Source: JAWKOK01 sp963848115
GTDB lineage: Bacteria; Chloroflexota; Anaerolineae; Caldilineales; Caldilineaceae
Length of the DNA stretch: 64,000 bases
NCBI GenBank assembly: GCA_963848115.1
Contig: CAWKCP010000024.1
Location: 248,001 to 312,000, forward strand
Reading direction: 5' to 3'
Part shown: positions 1-7,956 of the stretch, one piece after another
Position numbering within the stretch: the first letter of the stretch is position 1
Layout of the letters: every line of letters begins with the position of its first letter
Position numbers and translations under genes: made by a program
The notes under the pieces: model-generated
The model's database searches: none
Told to the model about the DNA's origin: nothing
Seen by the model: only the letters and a program-made list of their open reading frames with translations

Positions 1-184
1 GAGTGTACGACAACAACGCGGTTTTGCACACCGTCTATCCCGCGTCGTTGCGGTGAATGGTTTGGTGTTTGGATGAAATACGGAAGAACAGGTCAATGAA
101 AATACAATCATCAGAAAAGGCGCACACAAGAACACGAAGAAAGCCTTCCACTGTGTCGTTTCGTGCGCCTTCGTGGATCATTAC

Positions 185-427
185 CTACTTGGGTCCGCTT
201 GGGCGGTCTTGTGAAAAGTATTCGTCTAGTTCAGTGAGTATCTCCAAGCCCCGCTCAACATCGCCTGATGCAGCCATGGTGCGAAAGCGTGTCTCGCTGT
301 CAAACTCAGCCAGAGCCTGGGTGGAAAGCTCCTCAAAGAGCTTATTCACGCTGATCTTTTTGCGCGCTGCCAATGCTTTCAACCGACTATGCTTGTCGTC
401 AGGAAGTCGAATGGTTAATACGGCCAT
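185..427 (-). CDS. Ribbon-helix-helix antitoxin (CopG/HicB-like)
   Basis: An 80-residue protein that starts with a short beta strand (AVLTIRLPDD) followed by two helices rich in Lys, Ala and Leu, the usual ribbon-helix-helix DNA-binding fold; the acidic C-terminal tail would wrap the toxin. It is co-directional with and just downstream of the PIN-domain gene, whose corrected stop codon ends at 429. I chose the ATG at 427 because AGAGG lies 8 nt upstream; a GTG at 436 in the same frame would overlap the PIN gene but has no spaced ribosome binding site. The family normally neutralises its toxin and autoregulates the operon. The toxin-first gene order is the less common arrangement. Confidence 0.75.
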   Translation of the reverse strand: MAVLTIRLPDDKHSRLKALAARKKISVNKLFEELSTQALAEFDSETRFRTMAASGDVERGLEILTELDEYFSQDRPSGPK

Positions 428-428
428 T

Positions 429-855
429 TCATTCACCTCTCAGAAATTCCTCGGGGCGCAGCACCCGGATATCAGGAAAGGCAAGTTCCGATCCCTTGAT
501 ATCCTGAACGTTGTTGGTGACAATGTAATGCCGCATTGCCTGCTATAGCCAGTTCAACCAGAAAGTTGTCATTCTCGTCCGGCAAGTTTGGGCGCCATAG
601 ATAATAAACGGGAATCCACTCGCAGATGCTGTAGAATGCATCCAATAGGTCCCGAATATCGACAGGACGGAGAGGACATTGACGCCTAATTTCATCTCGG
701 CTCGATACTGCTTCGTACTCCAGAAAGAGCGCATTGCTTATCAAAGGACGATAAGTTCGTGTCAAGCAGCGTCTCAACACTGCCCGGCTCGGGCCCTGAC
801 TGCCAATGAGGGCGCTAATAAGAACACTCGTATCCACGACAATAAGATTGCGCAT
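429..855 (-). pseudogene. PIN-domain toxin, frameshifted near the C terminus
   Basis: The N-terminal 100 residues are a PIN-family RNase toxin of the COG1569 type: VVDTSVLISAL carries the first metal-binding Asp, LEYEAV the Glu, and LPDENDNFLVELAIAGNA the third acidic site. After this motif the frame runs into unrelated residues and stops at 472. The expected family ending (HYIVTNNVQDIKGSEL, then a PEEFL tail) is present in another frame and stops at 429-431, touching the antitoxin start. The break lies at about 530-540 and is explained by a 2-nt deletion or 1-nt insertion. If real, the toxin loses its last beta strand and C-terminal metal-site region, leaving an orphan antitoxin; if a sequencing error, this is an ordinary PIN/RHH toxin-antitoxin pair. 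Confidence 0.75.
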
Positions 856-951
856 GTTCTAACGATAGCATATGCGCCATCATTCGTCAACGGGGATTCT
901 TGGGTCTTGGCACGAGTTTGCAGCCCATCAACTGTCATCCGGAACATGCCA

Positions 952-1901
952 CTACTTGGCCTCCAGGAAGGTCTCCGCCTGGGACCGCGATGGCGAATCA
1001 AGTACGCCACGTGGACTGGCAACCACCAGCGCCGCCACGGCATTGCCGAAGCGCAGCGCTCGGCGATGCGACCACCCCTGTTGCAGGCCGTAGAGCAGAC
1101 CCACATTGAAGGAATCGCCTGCGCCGACGGATATGTTGGCTTCAACTGAGAACCCGGGCTCGCTGACCTGCTCCGTACGTGACCAGATCGAAGCGCCCTT
1201 TCCCCTTGCTTGATCACCACATGGCCTGCTCCTGCGTCTAGCACTTGCTCCGCGGCTTGCGCCCAATCATCGGTTCCGGTCAATGAGACCAGTTCGTGGG
1301 TGTTGGCGATGAAATAGTCGACCGTGGGCAGCAATGGCGTTAGCTCGGCCAAAGTAACCGGCTTACCGATGGCTGGCCCTACATCGAGTGCCGTAATGCC
1401 GCCGGAGTCGTGTACGCGAGCAAGGGCCAGGGCAAAGCCGCCGTCCCGCATCTTGGCCATAATCGGGATGCTGGTGACCAATAGGGCCTCAGCCCGGTCA
1501 AAGAGGTCGCTGGGCATGGCGTCAATCTGCGCCTGTGATGATGATCCCAGATGATGATAGACCACCTGGTTGGCCGCATCGGTCATGATGATGGTCGAGG
1601 TGGAGGTGGCATGGCCCGCGTATCGAGTCAGCCCGGAGAGATCAACTCCTCTGGCGGCCAACCATCCCACCAACGTGTCGCCCAACAGATCCTGGCCGAC
1701 GGCTCCGCAGAGGGCCGTCGGTGCGCCCAGGCCGGCCAGCACATAGGCGCTGTTGCCGCCGTTACCGCCCATGGTGATGGCCGGCGGCGCCTCAATGAAG
1801 ACGAGGTTGTTGCTTCGGAATCCGTCGCCGCCCAGACTGGCAAACGGCACATCGCTCTGGATCATCAGATCGGCAGTCACCGTCCCAATGACGACAATCA
1901 T
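952..1901 (-). pseudogene. PfkB-family carbohydrate kinase, single frameshift
   Basis: Ribokinase/PfkB family sugar kinase, about 315 residues once repaired. Signature 1 (GGNGGNSAYVLAGLGA) is at residues 45-60. The second signature with the catalytic Asp (VGAGDSFNVGL) is in a different frame after position 1199. The junction reads IKQGE then KGASIWSR if one A is restored to the run of three A's on the coding strand at 1199-1201, so a homopolymer deletion is the simplest cause. ATG at 1901 is preferred over GTG at 1931 because GGAGAG precedes it by 8 nt. The SIS-domain gene lies 82 nt upstream, suggesting joint handling of a phosphorylated sugar or amino sugar. Substrate unknown. Confidence 0.8.
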
Positions 1902-1982
1902 GGTAATAGCTCTCCAATCTCGATCAACCACTCAGGGAACAGCTGCTGACAGGCTGTCCCCGTGTTCCTCCATCACGGTGAC

Positions 1983-2768
1983 TTAACCATTGCGTCCGCA
2001 TCCCAGCGCCCTGGTCAGCCCCCGGCGGTATTCATCGTACGCATCGTCGAAGCGCATCTTCGATTCTTCCGGGCTGATGAAGTAGCTGCTGGTCAGCACC
2101 TTGGGCGGGCGGCCCAATTCGGTCAATTTCTGCGCAACCGCCACTTTGACCATGTTCACGACAATCGCCGCACCCACGGTCGAGGCCGGTCCGACCGGAT
2201 CGGCCAGCCCTTGAACAGAGACCAATGCATCGCCGGCCGGCACGCAATTGTCCAGGACCACATCTGCAACGTCGATCAACTTCTTGTCTGAGCTATGCTT
2301 GGCCGCCGAAGCCGCGCAATGATCGATGGAGACGACGGCAATCACCGGCATTCCCTTTGACTTGGCCTCCAACGCCACCTCGACCACGACCTCATTGACG
2401 CCGCTGTTGGAGAAGATCATAAAACTATCGGGCTCGGCAAAGACGAAGTTGCGCATGATGGCCTTGCCCAAGCCCTCCACATGTTCCAAAAACATGGCCT
2501 GCCGTTGACCATTGGCCCCCACGACCTGGTTGTGAAACGTCAGTGACAGTTCGACGATGGAGTGAAAGCCGGGGAAACTGCCGTGGCGCGGGAAGACCTC
2601 CTCGACCATCATGCGCGAATGGCCGGTGGCAAAGAGGTGGACGAGCCCATCGCCGGCAATGGACTGGGCGCAGAGTGTAGCTGCGCGCTCGACGGCATCA
2701 AGTTGAGTCGTGCGGATGCGCTGGACAAGCTCCTCAACGGCATCGAGATAAGCAAGTGACGGAATCAT
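1983..2768 (-). CDS. SIS-domain sugar isomerase-like protein
   Basis: A 261-residue cytoplasmic protein with one SIS (sugar isomerase) fold. LFATGHSRMMVEEVF and IFSNSGVNEVVVEVALEAKSKGMPVIAV are typical phosphosugar-binding segments, with Ser/Thr-rich loops that bind the phosphate. It resembles the COG4821 group of uncharacterised SIS proteins, whose members often sit beside PfkB kinases and sugar ABC transporters. The start is an ATG at 2768 with a GAGG-like site upstream. It precedes the PfkB kinase on the same strand, consistent with an amino-sugar or ketose phosphate step. Exact reaction not determinable from sequence. Confidence 0.8.
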   Translation of the reverse strand: MIPSLAYLDAVEELVQRIRTTQLDAVERAATLCAQSIAGDGLVHLFATGHSRMMVEEVFPRHGSFPGFHSIVELSLTFHNQVVGANGQRQAMFLEHVEGLGKAIMRNFVFAEPDSFMIFSNSGVNEVVVEVALEAKSKGMPVIAVVSIDHCAASAAKHSSDKKLIDVADVVLDNCVPAGDALVSVQGLADPVGPASTVGAAIVVNMVKVAVAQKLTELGRPPKVLTSSYFISPEESKMRFDDAYDEYRRGLTRALGCGRNG

Positions 2769-2914
2769 GGTAGAAATGCCTCATGGGTAAGAGTTCGACG
2801 CTACGGTGATGTGGAATCATACTCCACAGCGGTGGTTTTTGTCAGGCTGCGCGGCAACCCGGCGGCAACAGCGGCTGGAGAAAGCAATGTTCCTGACAAA
2901 CTCTATAGTACAAT

Positions 2915-2947
2915 AGGCAGGGAGGAGCGTTACGCTCCTCCCTGCCT
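2915..2947. terminator. Perfect 15-bp hairpin followed by a T tract
   Basis: A perfect inverted repeat, arms 2915-2929 and 2933-2947 with a 3-nt loop, followed on the plus strand by ggcc and five T's. It has the shape of a rho-independent terminator on the plus strand, but no plus-strand gene precedes it. It lies 78 nt upstream of the crotonase gene and between divergent genes, so it may terminate a short leader RNA or act as an attenuator. Confidence 0.6.
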
Positions 2948-3025
2948 GGCCTTTTTCGTCTTGCCGGGTGTTGAACCTCACGTAGTCCACAATGCGCTGA
3001 ATGTTGAATTTCAAGGAGTCATCCC

Positions 3026-3796
3026 ATGAGTGATCATGTCGTCGTCGATATCGCCGATGGTATCCAGACCATTCGTATCAATCGTCCAGAGAAGAAGAAC
3101 GCACTGACCATCGAGATGTATTCGGCCATGACCAAGGCGCTTCGACGGGCCGACACCGACGCCGATATTCGTGTGACAATCATCACCGGGGGGGACGATA
3201 TGTTCACCGCTGGTAACGATATACTCGACTTCCTGGAGGCGCCCCCAGTGGACGAAACCAGTTCGGTCATGCAGTTTCTCTTCACCATCTCAACCACCGA
3301 AACCCCAGTCGTAGGGGCGGTCAACGGCGTGGCCGTCGGCGTGGGCGCAACCATGCTTCTCCACTGCGACATGGTCTACGCAGGCGAAAATGCGCGTCTG
3401 CAACTGCCATTCATCAACCTAGCGCTGGTGCCGGAGGCCGGCTCCAGTCTACTCCTGCCGCAGATGATGGGGCACCAGCGTGCTGCCGAACTCCTGCTCT
3501 TGGGTGAACCCTTCAGCGCAGACGTTGGCCATGACGCCGGCTTCATCACCGCGGTCTGTCCTGACGATGAAGTGTTGGCAACGGCCCGGGCAACGGCTCG
3601 ACTGCTTGCGGATAAACCGCCGGCGGCCTTGCGCACGGTCAAGGCGCTCATGAAACAGGCCGGAGCCGAAACGTTGCGCAAATCGATCATCACCGAGGCC
3701 CGCCACTTCGGGCGCATGATGCAATCACCCGAAGCCATTGAAGCTTTTGAGGCTTTCACAGAACGACGCAAGCCAGACTTCTCGAAATTTGCCTAA
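3026..3796 (+). CDS. Enoyl-CoA hydratase/isomerase (crotonase family)
   Basis: A 256-residue crotonase-fold enzyme acting on acyl-CoA thioesters in the cytoplasm. The oxyanion hole is formed by AGND (62-65) and GVAVGVGAT (101-109). The LVPEAGSS motif (134-141) keeps one Glu at the catalytic position; the second Glu of classical hydratases is not evident, which fits enoyl-CoA isomerases or single-acid hydratases better. The start is an ATG with AAGGAG 8 nt upstream. It is the only plus-strand gene in the first 25 kb and is flanked by the 2915-2947 hairpin and a 119-bp inverted-repeat element, so it is transcribed alone. Confidence 0.88.
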   Translation: MSDHVVVDIADGIQTIRINRPEKKNALTIEMYSAMTKALRRADTDADIRVTIITGGDDMFTAGNDILDFLEAPPVDETSSVMQFLFTISTTETPVVGAVNGVAVGVGATMLLHCDMVYAGENARLQLPFINLALVPEAGSSLLLPQMMGHQRAAELLLLGEPFSADVGHDAGFITAVCPDDEVLATARATARLLADKPPAALRTVKALMKQAGAETLRKSIITEARHFGRMMQSPEAIEAFEAFTERRKPDFSKFA

Positions 3797-3798
3797 CG

Positions 3799-3917
3799 CG
3801 ACAACCGCACTTAGCGACATTGACCCGAACCAGGGCCTGAGTCGGAGCGGTTGTCGGGCAGCCTACCTCCGGTGACGCTTGGTCGAAATCTGATGTCACT
3901 TCCAAGTGCGGTTGTCG
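3799..3917. repeat. 119-bp element with 14-bp terminal inverted repeats
   Basis: The ends 3799-3812 (cgacaaccgcactt) and 3904-3917 are perfect reverse complements. A third copy of the core gcggttgtcg lies inside at 3847-3856. The inner flanks (gcgacat and the complement of atgtcac) also resemble each other. No coding capacity. This is the architecture of a MITE-like element or a long regulatory hairpin; it starts 2 nt after the crotonase stop codon. Confidence 0.6.
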
Positions 3918-4203
3918 TATTAACGAGCACCTTATCAACGTGAGCGAAATGTCTATCCGTTCAACCTATGCCCCGAACTTGTGGACGAACTGGCGGCACG
4001 CCTTCGTGCTTGCTACGACATGGCTGACGCTGATCTGCGTCAGTTTGCCGCAATACTACGCGTGGTTGCCGAATAAGGCCAATGCAAGCCATCAAACATG
4101 CGCCGCGAACACCACTACTTGTGAACCATCAGCGCGACAGAATCTGTTGGGCATATTCGCGTATACTTAGTTTTTACATTGGCCTAAGAAAAACGGATCC
4201 ACC
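3918..4203. other. Intergenic stretch without a convincing gene
   Basis: This stretch separates the 119-bp element from the serine hydrolase gene. A frame from 3924 to 4076 stays open for about 50 codons and looks protein-like (LVDELAARLRACYD), but has no start codon and no ribosome binding site. It could be the tail of a decayed gene. The overlapping 76-codon ORF starting at 3940 is in a different frame and looks spurious. Confidence 0.4.
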
Positions 4204-5112
4204 TCATGACGCTGTGATATGTTCCGTCGAGGACAGCCAATCGCTTACCAGGAATTTGTTCTCGACATGCGGACGATCCATAGCCGAGGTGATGACGATC
4301 ACCATCTCCTTTTCAGGTATCACGAATAGGTATTGACCGCCGAAGCCACTGGCATAGAAGGCACGGTGCGTTCCGAACTGTGTGGTCCACCATAGGTATC
4401 CATACCCGTCGCGTTCGGGGAAACCACCCTGAATCTGCATCCTCGTCGATGCCGCGACATAGCTGGACGGAATGAGCGGCTCGCCGTTCCAGATGCCGCC
4501 TTGCAGGAAGAGCCTCCCCATCTTGGCGATGTCTGTCGGTTTCAGTTGGATACCATCGCCGGTTCCATCATCGGGCCAATACCATTCACGGATCCCCAAC
4601 GGCTCGAAGAGGTGTGCCTCGGCAAAGGCAATTACGCTCCCGCCCGTTTGCCTCTCAATGATCCAGGAAAGTAAGCGTGGATCTGGTTTGTACTCGAAAA
4701 ACGTGCCCGGCGTGTGAGTCACCGGCAAACGGATTGTCCTATTCAACCAGTCGCCCTGTGCCAGCCATCGATTCACCTCGGGCGGCGAATCACCCCAATG
4801 CAGACCGGATGCCATTTTCAAGAGATGCTCAACGGTGACCATACACATTCTGGCATCGGCATCTTTGGGTAGCTGTCCGTAGAAGTCGATTAGCCGCTGA
4901 TCCACGCTTGCCAACAGCCCTTGCTGCAAGAGAACGCCAACCAGTGCTGAAGTGAAGCTTTTGGCCCCCGAAGCAAAGTGATGCAGAACATCCGGTCCAT
5001 CACCCTGAAAATAGCGCTCGAAGACCAGCCCTTCCTGTACCGAAACCAATAGACTGCGAATGTGTGGATACTCTGTTTCAATGCTCACTTCGAGCCGAGC
5101 CAAACTCTCCAT
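4204..5112 (-). CDS. Serine hydrolase, beta-lactamase class C family
   Basis: A 302-residue protein of the COG1680/AmpC-like fold. The SxxK nucleophile motif is SGAK at 48-51. The second motif, usually YxN, is degenerate here (Y141-K-P), and the third region reads ASGFGGQYLFVIP. No signal peptide is visible, so it is probably cytoplasmic; such proteins are more often esterases or peptidases than antibiotic-hydrolysing enzymes. The ATG at 5112 is taken as start rather than the TTG at 5115. The next gene upstream is a Gfo/Idh oxidoreductase on the same strand 60 nt away. Substrate unknown; antibiotic resistance should not be inferred. Confidence 0.8.
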   Translation of the reverse strand: MESLARLEVSIETEYPHIRSLLVSVQEGLVFERYFQGDGPDVLHHFASGAKSFTSALVGVLLQQGLLASVDQRLIDFYGQLPKDADARMCMVTVEHLLKMASGLHWGDSPPEVNRWLAQGDWLNRTIRLPVTHTPGTFFEYKPDPRLLSWIIERQTGGSVIAFAEAHLFEPLGIREWYWPDDGTGDGIQLKPTDIAKMGRLFLQGGIWNGEPLIPSSYVAASTRMQIQGGFPERDGYGYLWWTTQFGTHRAFYASGFGGQYLFVIPEKEMVIVITSAMDRPHVENKFLVSDWLSSTEHITAS

Positions 5113-5173
5113 CAAATGACCCCATCCGTGTCCCGTCTTGATCTAGTCTGTTGTCAATCTGTAGCCGATTTCT

Positions 5174-6205
5174 TTACAGCCCAGCAACCTTGTGACACTC
5201 TTCTTGCAGCCAGACATTGCGACGCGCACTCTCTGCCGTGATGACCAGCGGCGCACCGTTGCGGATGGTCTCGTAGAGGTCTAGGTAGTAGCCTGTGTAT
5301 CCTGGACCGGTATCCTCCTCGACGCTCCAACTCCCCTCCTGCCAGGGAATCTGCTCGCGGTTGTAGCCGCGGTCGGGCGTGGGCGCGAAGTCCAACTCGC
5401 AGGGCGGCAGTTCGACCGGATCAAAGAACTTCCAGCGCAGTTCCTTGGTCGTGCCGGCCAGGCCGCCCTGGGTGCCCATGATGTTCCAGGTTTCGCCGGG
5501 GTAGGCGCAAACGCTGCTGACTTCGATGTCGATGGTCGGCCGGCCGTCGGCCTGTAGTACTAGCTTGACGTGATCGTCAGCGTCGCCCAGGGTAAGCGTG
5601 CGGTCGAGGTGGACGGAAATTTCCGGTTCGGTGGGGCCAAAGAGCTGCAAGGCCATGTCGAGATGGTGCGGTCCAGTATTGTTGAGCGTGCCGCCGCCGA
5701 ACTGCTTCTGCGTCTGCCAGTCCCAACGACGTCCGAATTTGGACTCGGACAGGCGAATCTGTACGATGCGTCCCAAGATGCCGGAGTCTATGATTTCTTG
5801 AACCTTGACGAAGTCCGGATTGTAGCGCCGATTCTGGAAGATGGAGAGGACGGTCTCCGCGGCTTGATCGGCAGCGACCATGGCGTCGGCATCCTCCAGC
5901 GAGGTCGCCATTGGCTTCTCGCAGACGACATGCTTTCCTGCCTCCAGCGCGGCAATGGAGACGCCGGCATGCAGATAGCTGGGCAGGGCGACGATCACCA
6001 GCTCGATGTCGTCATTGGCCAGCAGTTCTTCAACTTCTGGATAGGCACTGCACCCCCAGCGCTCGACTGCTTCAGCCCGACGTTCCGGTAGGCGATCTAC
6101 CACGGCTACGATCTGATACTTGTCCTTTAAGGGATCAATCAAGCGGGCGTGAATATCCCATCCACTGCGTCCCAAGCCCATAATCCCAACACGAATCGGT
6201 TCCAT
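5174..6205 (-). CDS. Gfo/Idh/MocA family oxidoreductase (1)
   Basis: A 343-residue NAD(P)-dependent sugar dehydrogenase. The Rossmann motif GLGRSG is at residues 10-15, the conserved CEKPMA motif follows the central strand, and a C-terminal alpha/beta domain supplies the substrate pocket (GGGTLNNTGPHHLDMAL with the conserved His and Asp). ATG at 6205 has GAGGAGAAG just upstream and gives the normal N terminus; the longer frame to 6241 would add 12 untypical residues. It is the first of four paralogues within 10 kb. Members of this family oxidise sugar hydroxyls, including C3 of glycosides, or reduce keto-inositols; the actual substrate is unknown. Confidence 0.88.
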   Translation of the reverse strand: MEPIRVGIMGLGRSGWDIHARLIDPLKDKYQIVAVVDRLPERRAEAVERWGCSAYPEVEELLANDDIELVIVALPSYLHAGVSIAALEAGKHVVCEKPMATSLEDADAMVAADQAAETVLSIFQNRRYNPDFVKVQEIIDSGILGRIVQIRLSESKFGRRWDWQTQKQFGGGTLNNTGPHHLDMALQLFGPTEPEISVHLDRTLTLGDADDHVKLVLQADGRPTIDIEVSSVCAYPGETWNIMGTQGGLAGTTKELRWKFFDPVELPPCELDFAPTPDRGYNREQIPWQEGSWSVEEDTGPGYTGYYLDLYETIRNGAPLVITAESARRNVWLQEECHKVAGL

Positions 6206-6261
6206 TTTCTTCTCCTCATAGATGAGCGCGTGTGAGTCCACTGCAAAATGCCTTTTCTGTC

Positions 6262-6400
6262 ACTGATTTACACAGATGGAAAAGGGATAAGACACAGATC
6301 ATACTGGGATTACTCTGGGAATCCGTAAACCATCGCTAGACTGTGCTCACGACAGGTCTGTGACAATCAGGTCCTTATCTGTGGTTATTCGCCAAATCCG
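6262..6400. repeat. Dispersed 'cacagat' inverted-repeat element
   Basis: The left part contains acacagatggaaaaggga and gacacagat, and the right part contains the complementary tccttatctgtggttatt. The internal sequence is recognisably similar to the copy at 33528-33636 (gataagacacagat, atatctctgg-like core, aatcaggtccttatctgtg). Just before it (6236-6262) is a fragment of the second repeat family, gtccactgcaaaa. Non-coding; fills the gap between the Gfo/Idh and aldo/keto reductase genes. Confidence 0.6.
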
Positions 6401-6413
6401 CCATATCAGCGGT

Positions 6414-7374
6414 CTATCCTTCGACAATACTGGCAATCTCGGCCATCTGCTCAGACGAGAGCCGACCATAGGCCAGCGCACCGACGTTGTCCTCGACTTG
6501 GGCCACGGTCTTGAAGCCGGGGATGGGAATTGTGGCTTCGCTGTGAGCCCAGAGCCAACCCAGCGCAGCCTGGGCAAGGCTGCGTCCGTCACTGGTGAGC
6601 ACGTCACGCAGCAGTGCCAGTTTTTCGAGCCGCCCCGCTTGTTCGCCCTCGCGGAAGTTCCAGCCGGTGCGAACATCATTGGCCGGCAGCGATGAGTCGG
6701 CATTGAACTTGCCGGTCAAGAGGCCCATGCCCAGCGGCCCCCGATTGAGGCTGGCCAAGTTGTTCTGCTCACAGATTGCCAGCGTCTCGTCGCTGCCCTC
6801 AAAGATGTTGAGACGCTGCTGGATGGCCGCGCAATGGGGGCCCTTGGCAAAGACGGCCGCCCGCACCGGGTCATCGGTGCTCCAGCCGTACCAACGGATC
6901 TTTCCCTCGTCGACCAGTCGTTCCAGCGTCTCCACCACGCCTTCGGCTTCGATGGGGTCGTAGTCGGCGAGGTGGAACTGATAAAGATCGATATAGTCGG
7001 TCTGGAGACGCTGTAGGCTGGCCTCGCACGCGCTGACGTACATCCTCGGGCGCGCCGCTGGCCCCTGTGACGTGGCGTGTCTGCTCGTCGAAGATGTTGC
7101 CGAATTTGGTTGCGATCACGACCTGGTCTCGGCGCCCGGCGAAAATTCGGCCGAGAATGCGTTCCGAGTGGCCGCAGCCGTAGACATTGGAAGTGTCGAA
7201 GAGATTGACGCCCAGATCGATCGCACGCTCGACGGCTCGGATCGACTCGTTGTCATCCACGTCGCCCCAGCCGATAGGCTGATCGCCACGCCAGAAGGGC
7301 CCTCCGATGGCCCAACAGCCCATACCCAGCGCACTGACTTCGATGCCGCTGCGGCCCAATTTTCGTGTGTACAT
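6414..7374 (-). pseudogene. Aldo/keto reductase, single frameshift
   Basis: NAD(P)H-dependent aldo/keto reductase, about 320 residues when repaired. The N-terminal part has catalytic D60 (LFDTSNVYG), Y65 and K90 (ATKFGN). The catalytic His (LYQFHLAD) and cofactor-binding C-terminal half (TIPIPGFKTVAQVEDN) are in another frame that ends at 6414. The frames meet at about 7030-7042, where PEDVR is followed by ACEASLQRLQTDYIDLYQ after removal of one base. All four catalytic residues survive in the repaired sequence. The next upstream gene is a GNAT acetyltransferase 10 nt away on the same strand. Confidence 0.8.
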
Positions 7375-7383
7375 GGTTGTTCT

Positions 7384-7956
7384 CTACCTTTCGTTTTCCC
7401 ATTCAGGACGTAGGATCGACATCGCGATCTTGTCATGATATCGACCGCCCCGATAGCTGGCATCGCGTAGCCGACCCTCGATCACGAATCCGGCCCGTTG
7501 ATAGGCGATCACGCCGCCGACATTGACGTCCGAGACCGTGAGCGCGATGCGATGTAGGTTGAACTCAGCAAAGCCGTAGTCGACGATCAGTCGAGTCGTC
7601 TCTGTGCCATAGCCTCTTGACCAATAGCCTTTTTCACCGATGAAGATGAAATATTCCCCGCTGCGGTTGACAGATCGCATGTCGGTGATGCCGGCAAAGC
7701 CGATAAGGCGGCCACTCGAACGCTCGACAATGCCGAGGGTCAGCGTTTTCTTGTCACGGATCGTCCGCTCCAGCCACTCCTCAGTCTCGACCTGAGAAAA
7801 GGGGAACTGCCACAGGCTGAGCGAATAGCGCACCGCTTCACGGTCAGCAAACCAGGCCCACAGACGATCGCGATCGCCCACCTCCAGCGAGCGCAGATAG
7901 ATTGACTCACCTGCCAGAAACTCCTGTCCGTGGGTGGGGCTACTTTGGTCGCTCAT
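7384..7956 (-). CDS. GNAT-family N-acetyltransferase (RimJ/RimL type)
   Basis: A 190-residue acetyl-CoA-dependent acetyltransferase. Recognisable elements are the N-terminal LRSLEVGDRDRLWAWF, the acetyl-CoA-binding strand and loop (YWSRGYGTETTRLIVDYGF) and the C-terminal AYQRAGFVIEGRLRDA that typifies RimL-like enzymes. The frame is open to 8199, but that N-terminal extension is Arg-rich shadow of the upstream gene. The ATG at 7956 gives the family N terminus and overlaps the upstream stop codon as ATGA, so translation is probably coupled. Target (protein N terminus or small molecule) unknown. Confidence 0.85.
   Translation of the reverse strand: MSDQSSPTHGQEFLAGESIYLRSLEVGDRDRLWAWFADREAVRYSLSLWQFPFSQVETEEWLERTIRDKKTLTLGIVERSSGRLIGFAGITDMRSVNRSGEYFIFIGEKGYWSRGYGTETTRLIVDYGFAEFNLHRIALTVSDVNVGGVIAYQRAGFVIEGRLRDASYRGGRYHDKIAMSILRPEWENER

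Noticed and set aside
57..548. 163-codon plus-strand ORF at the window start
   Set aside because: Lies opposite the antitoxin and toxin genes, with no recognisable domain.
3940..4170. 76-codon plus-strand ORF
   Set aside because: No ribosome binding site and no domain; a different frame over the same bases looks more protein-like, so neither is called as a gene.
4204..5112. Antibiotic-resistance beta-lactamase
   Set aside because: Only the SxxK motif is clear, the YxN motif is degenerate and no signal peptide is seen; a general serine hydrolase is the safer call.
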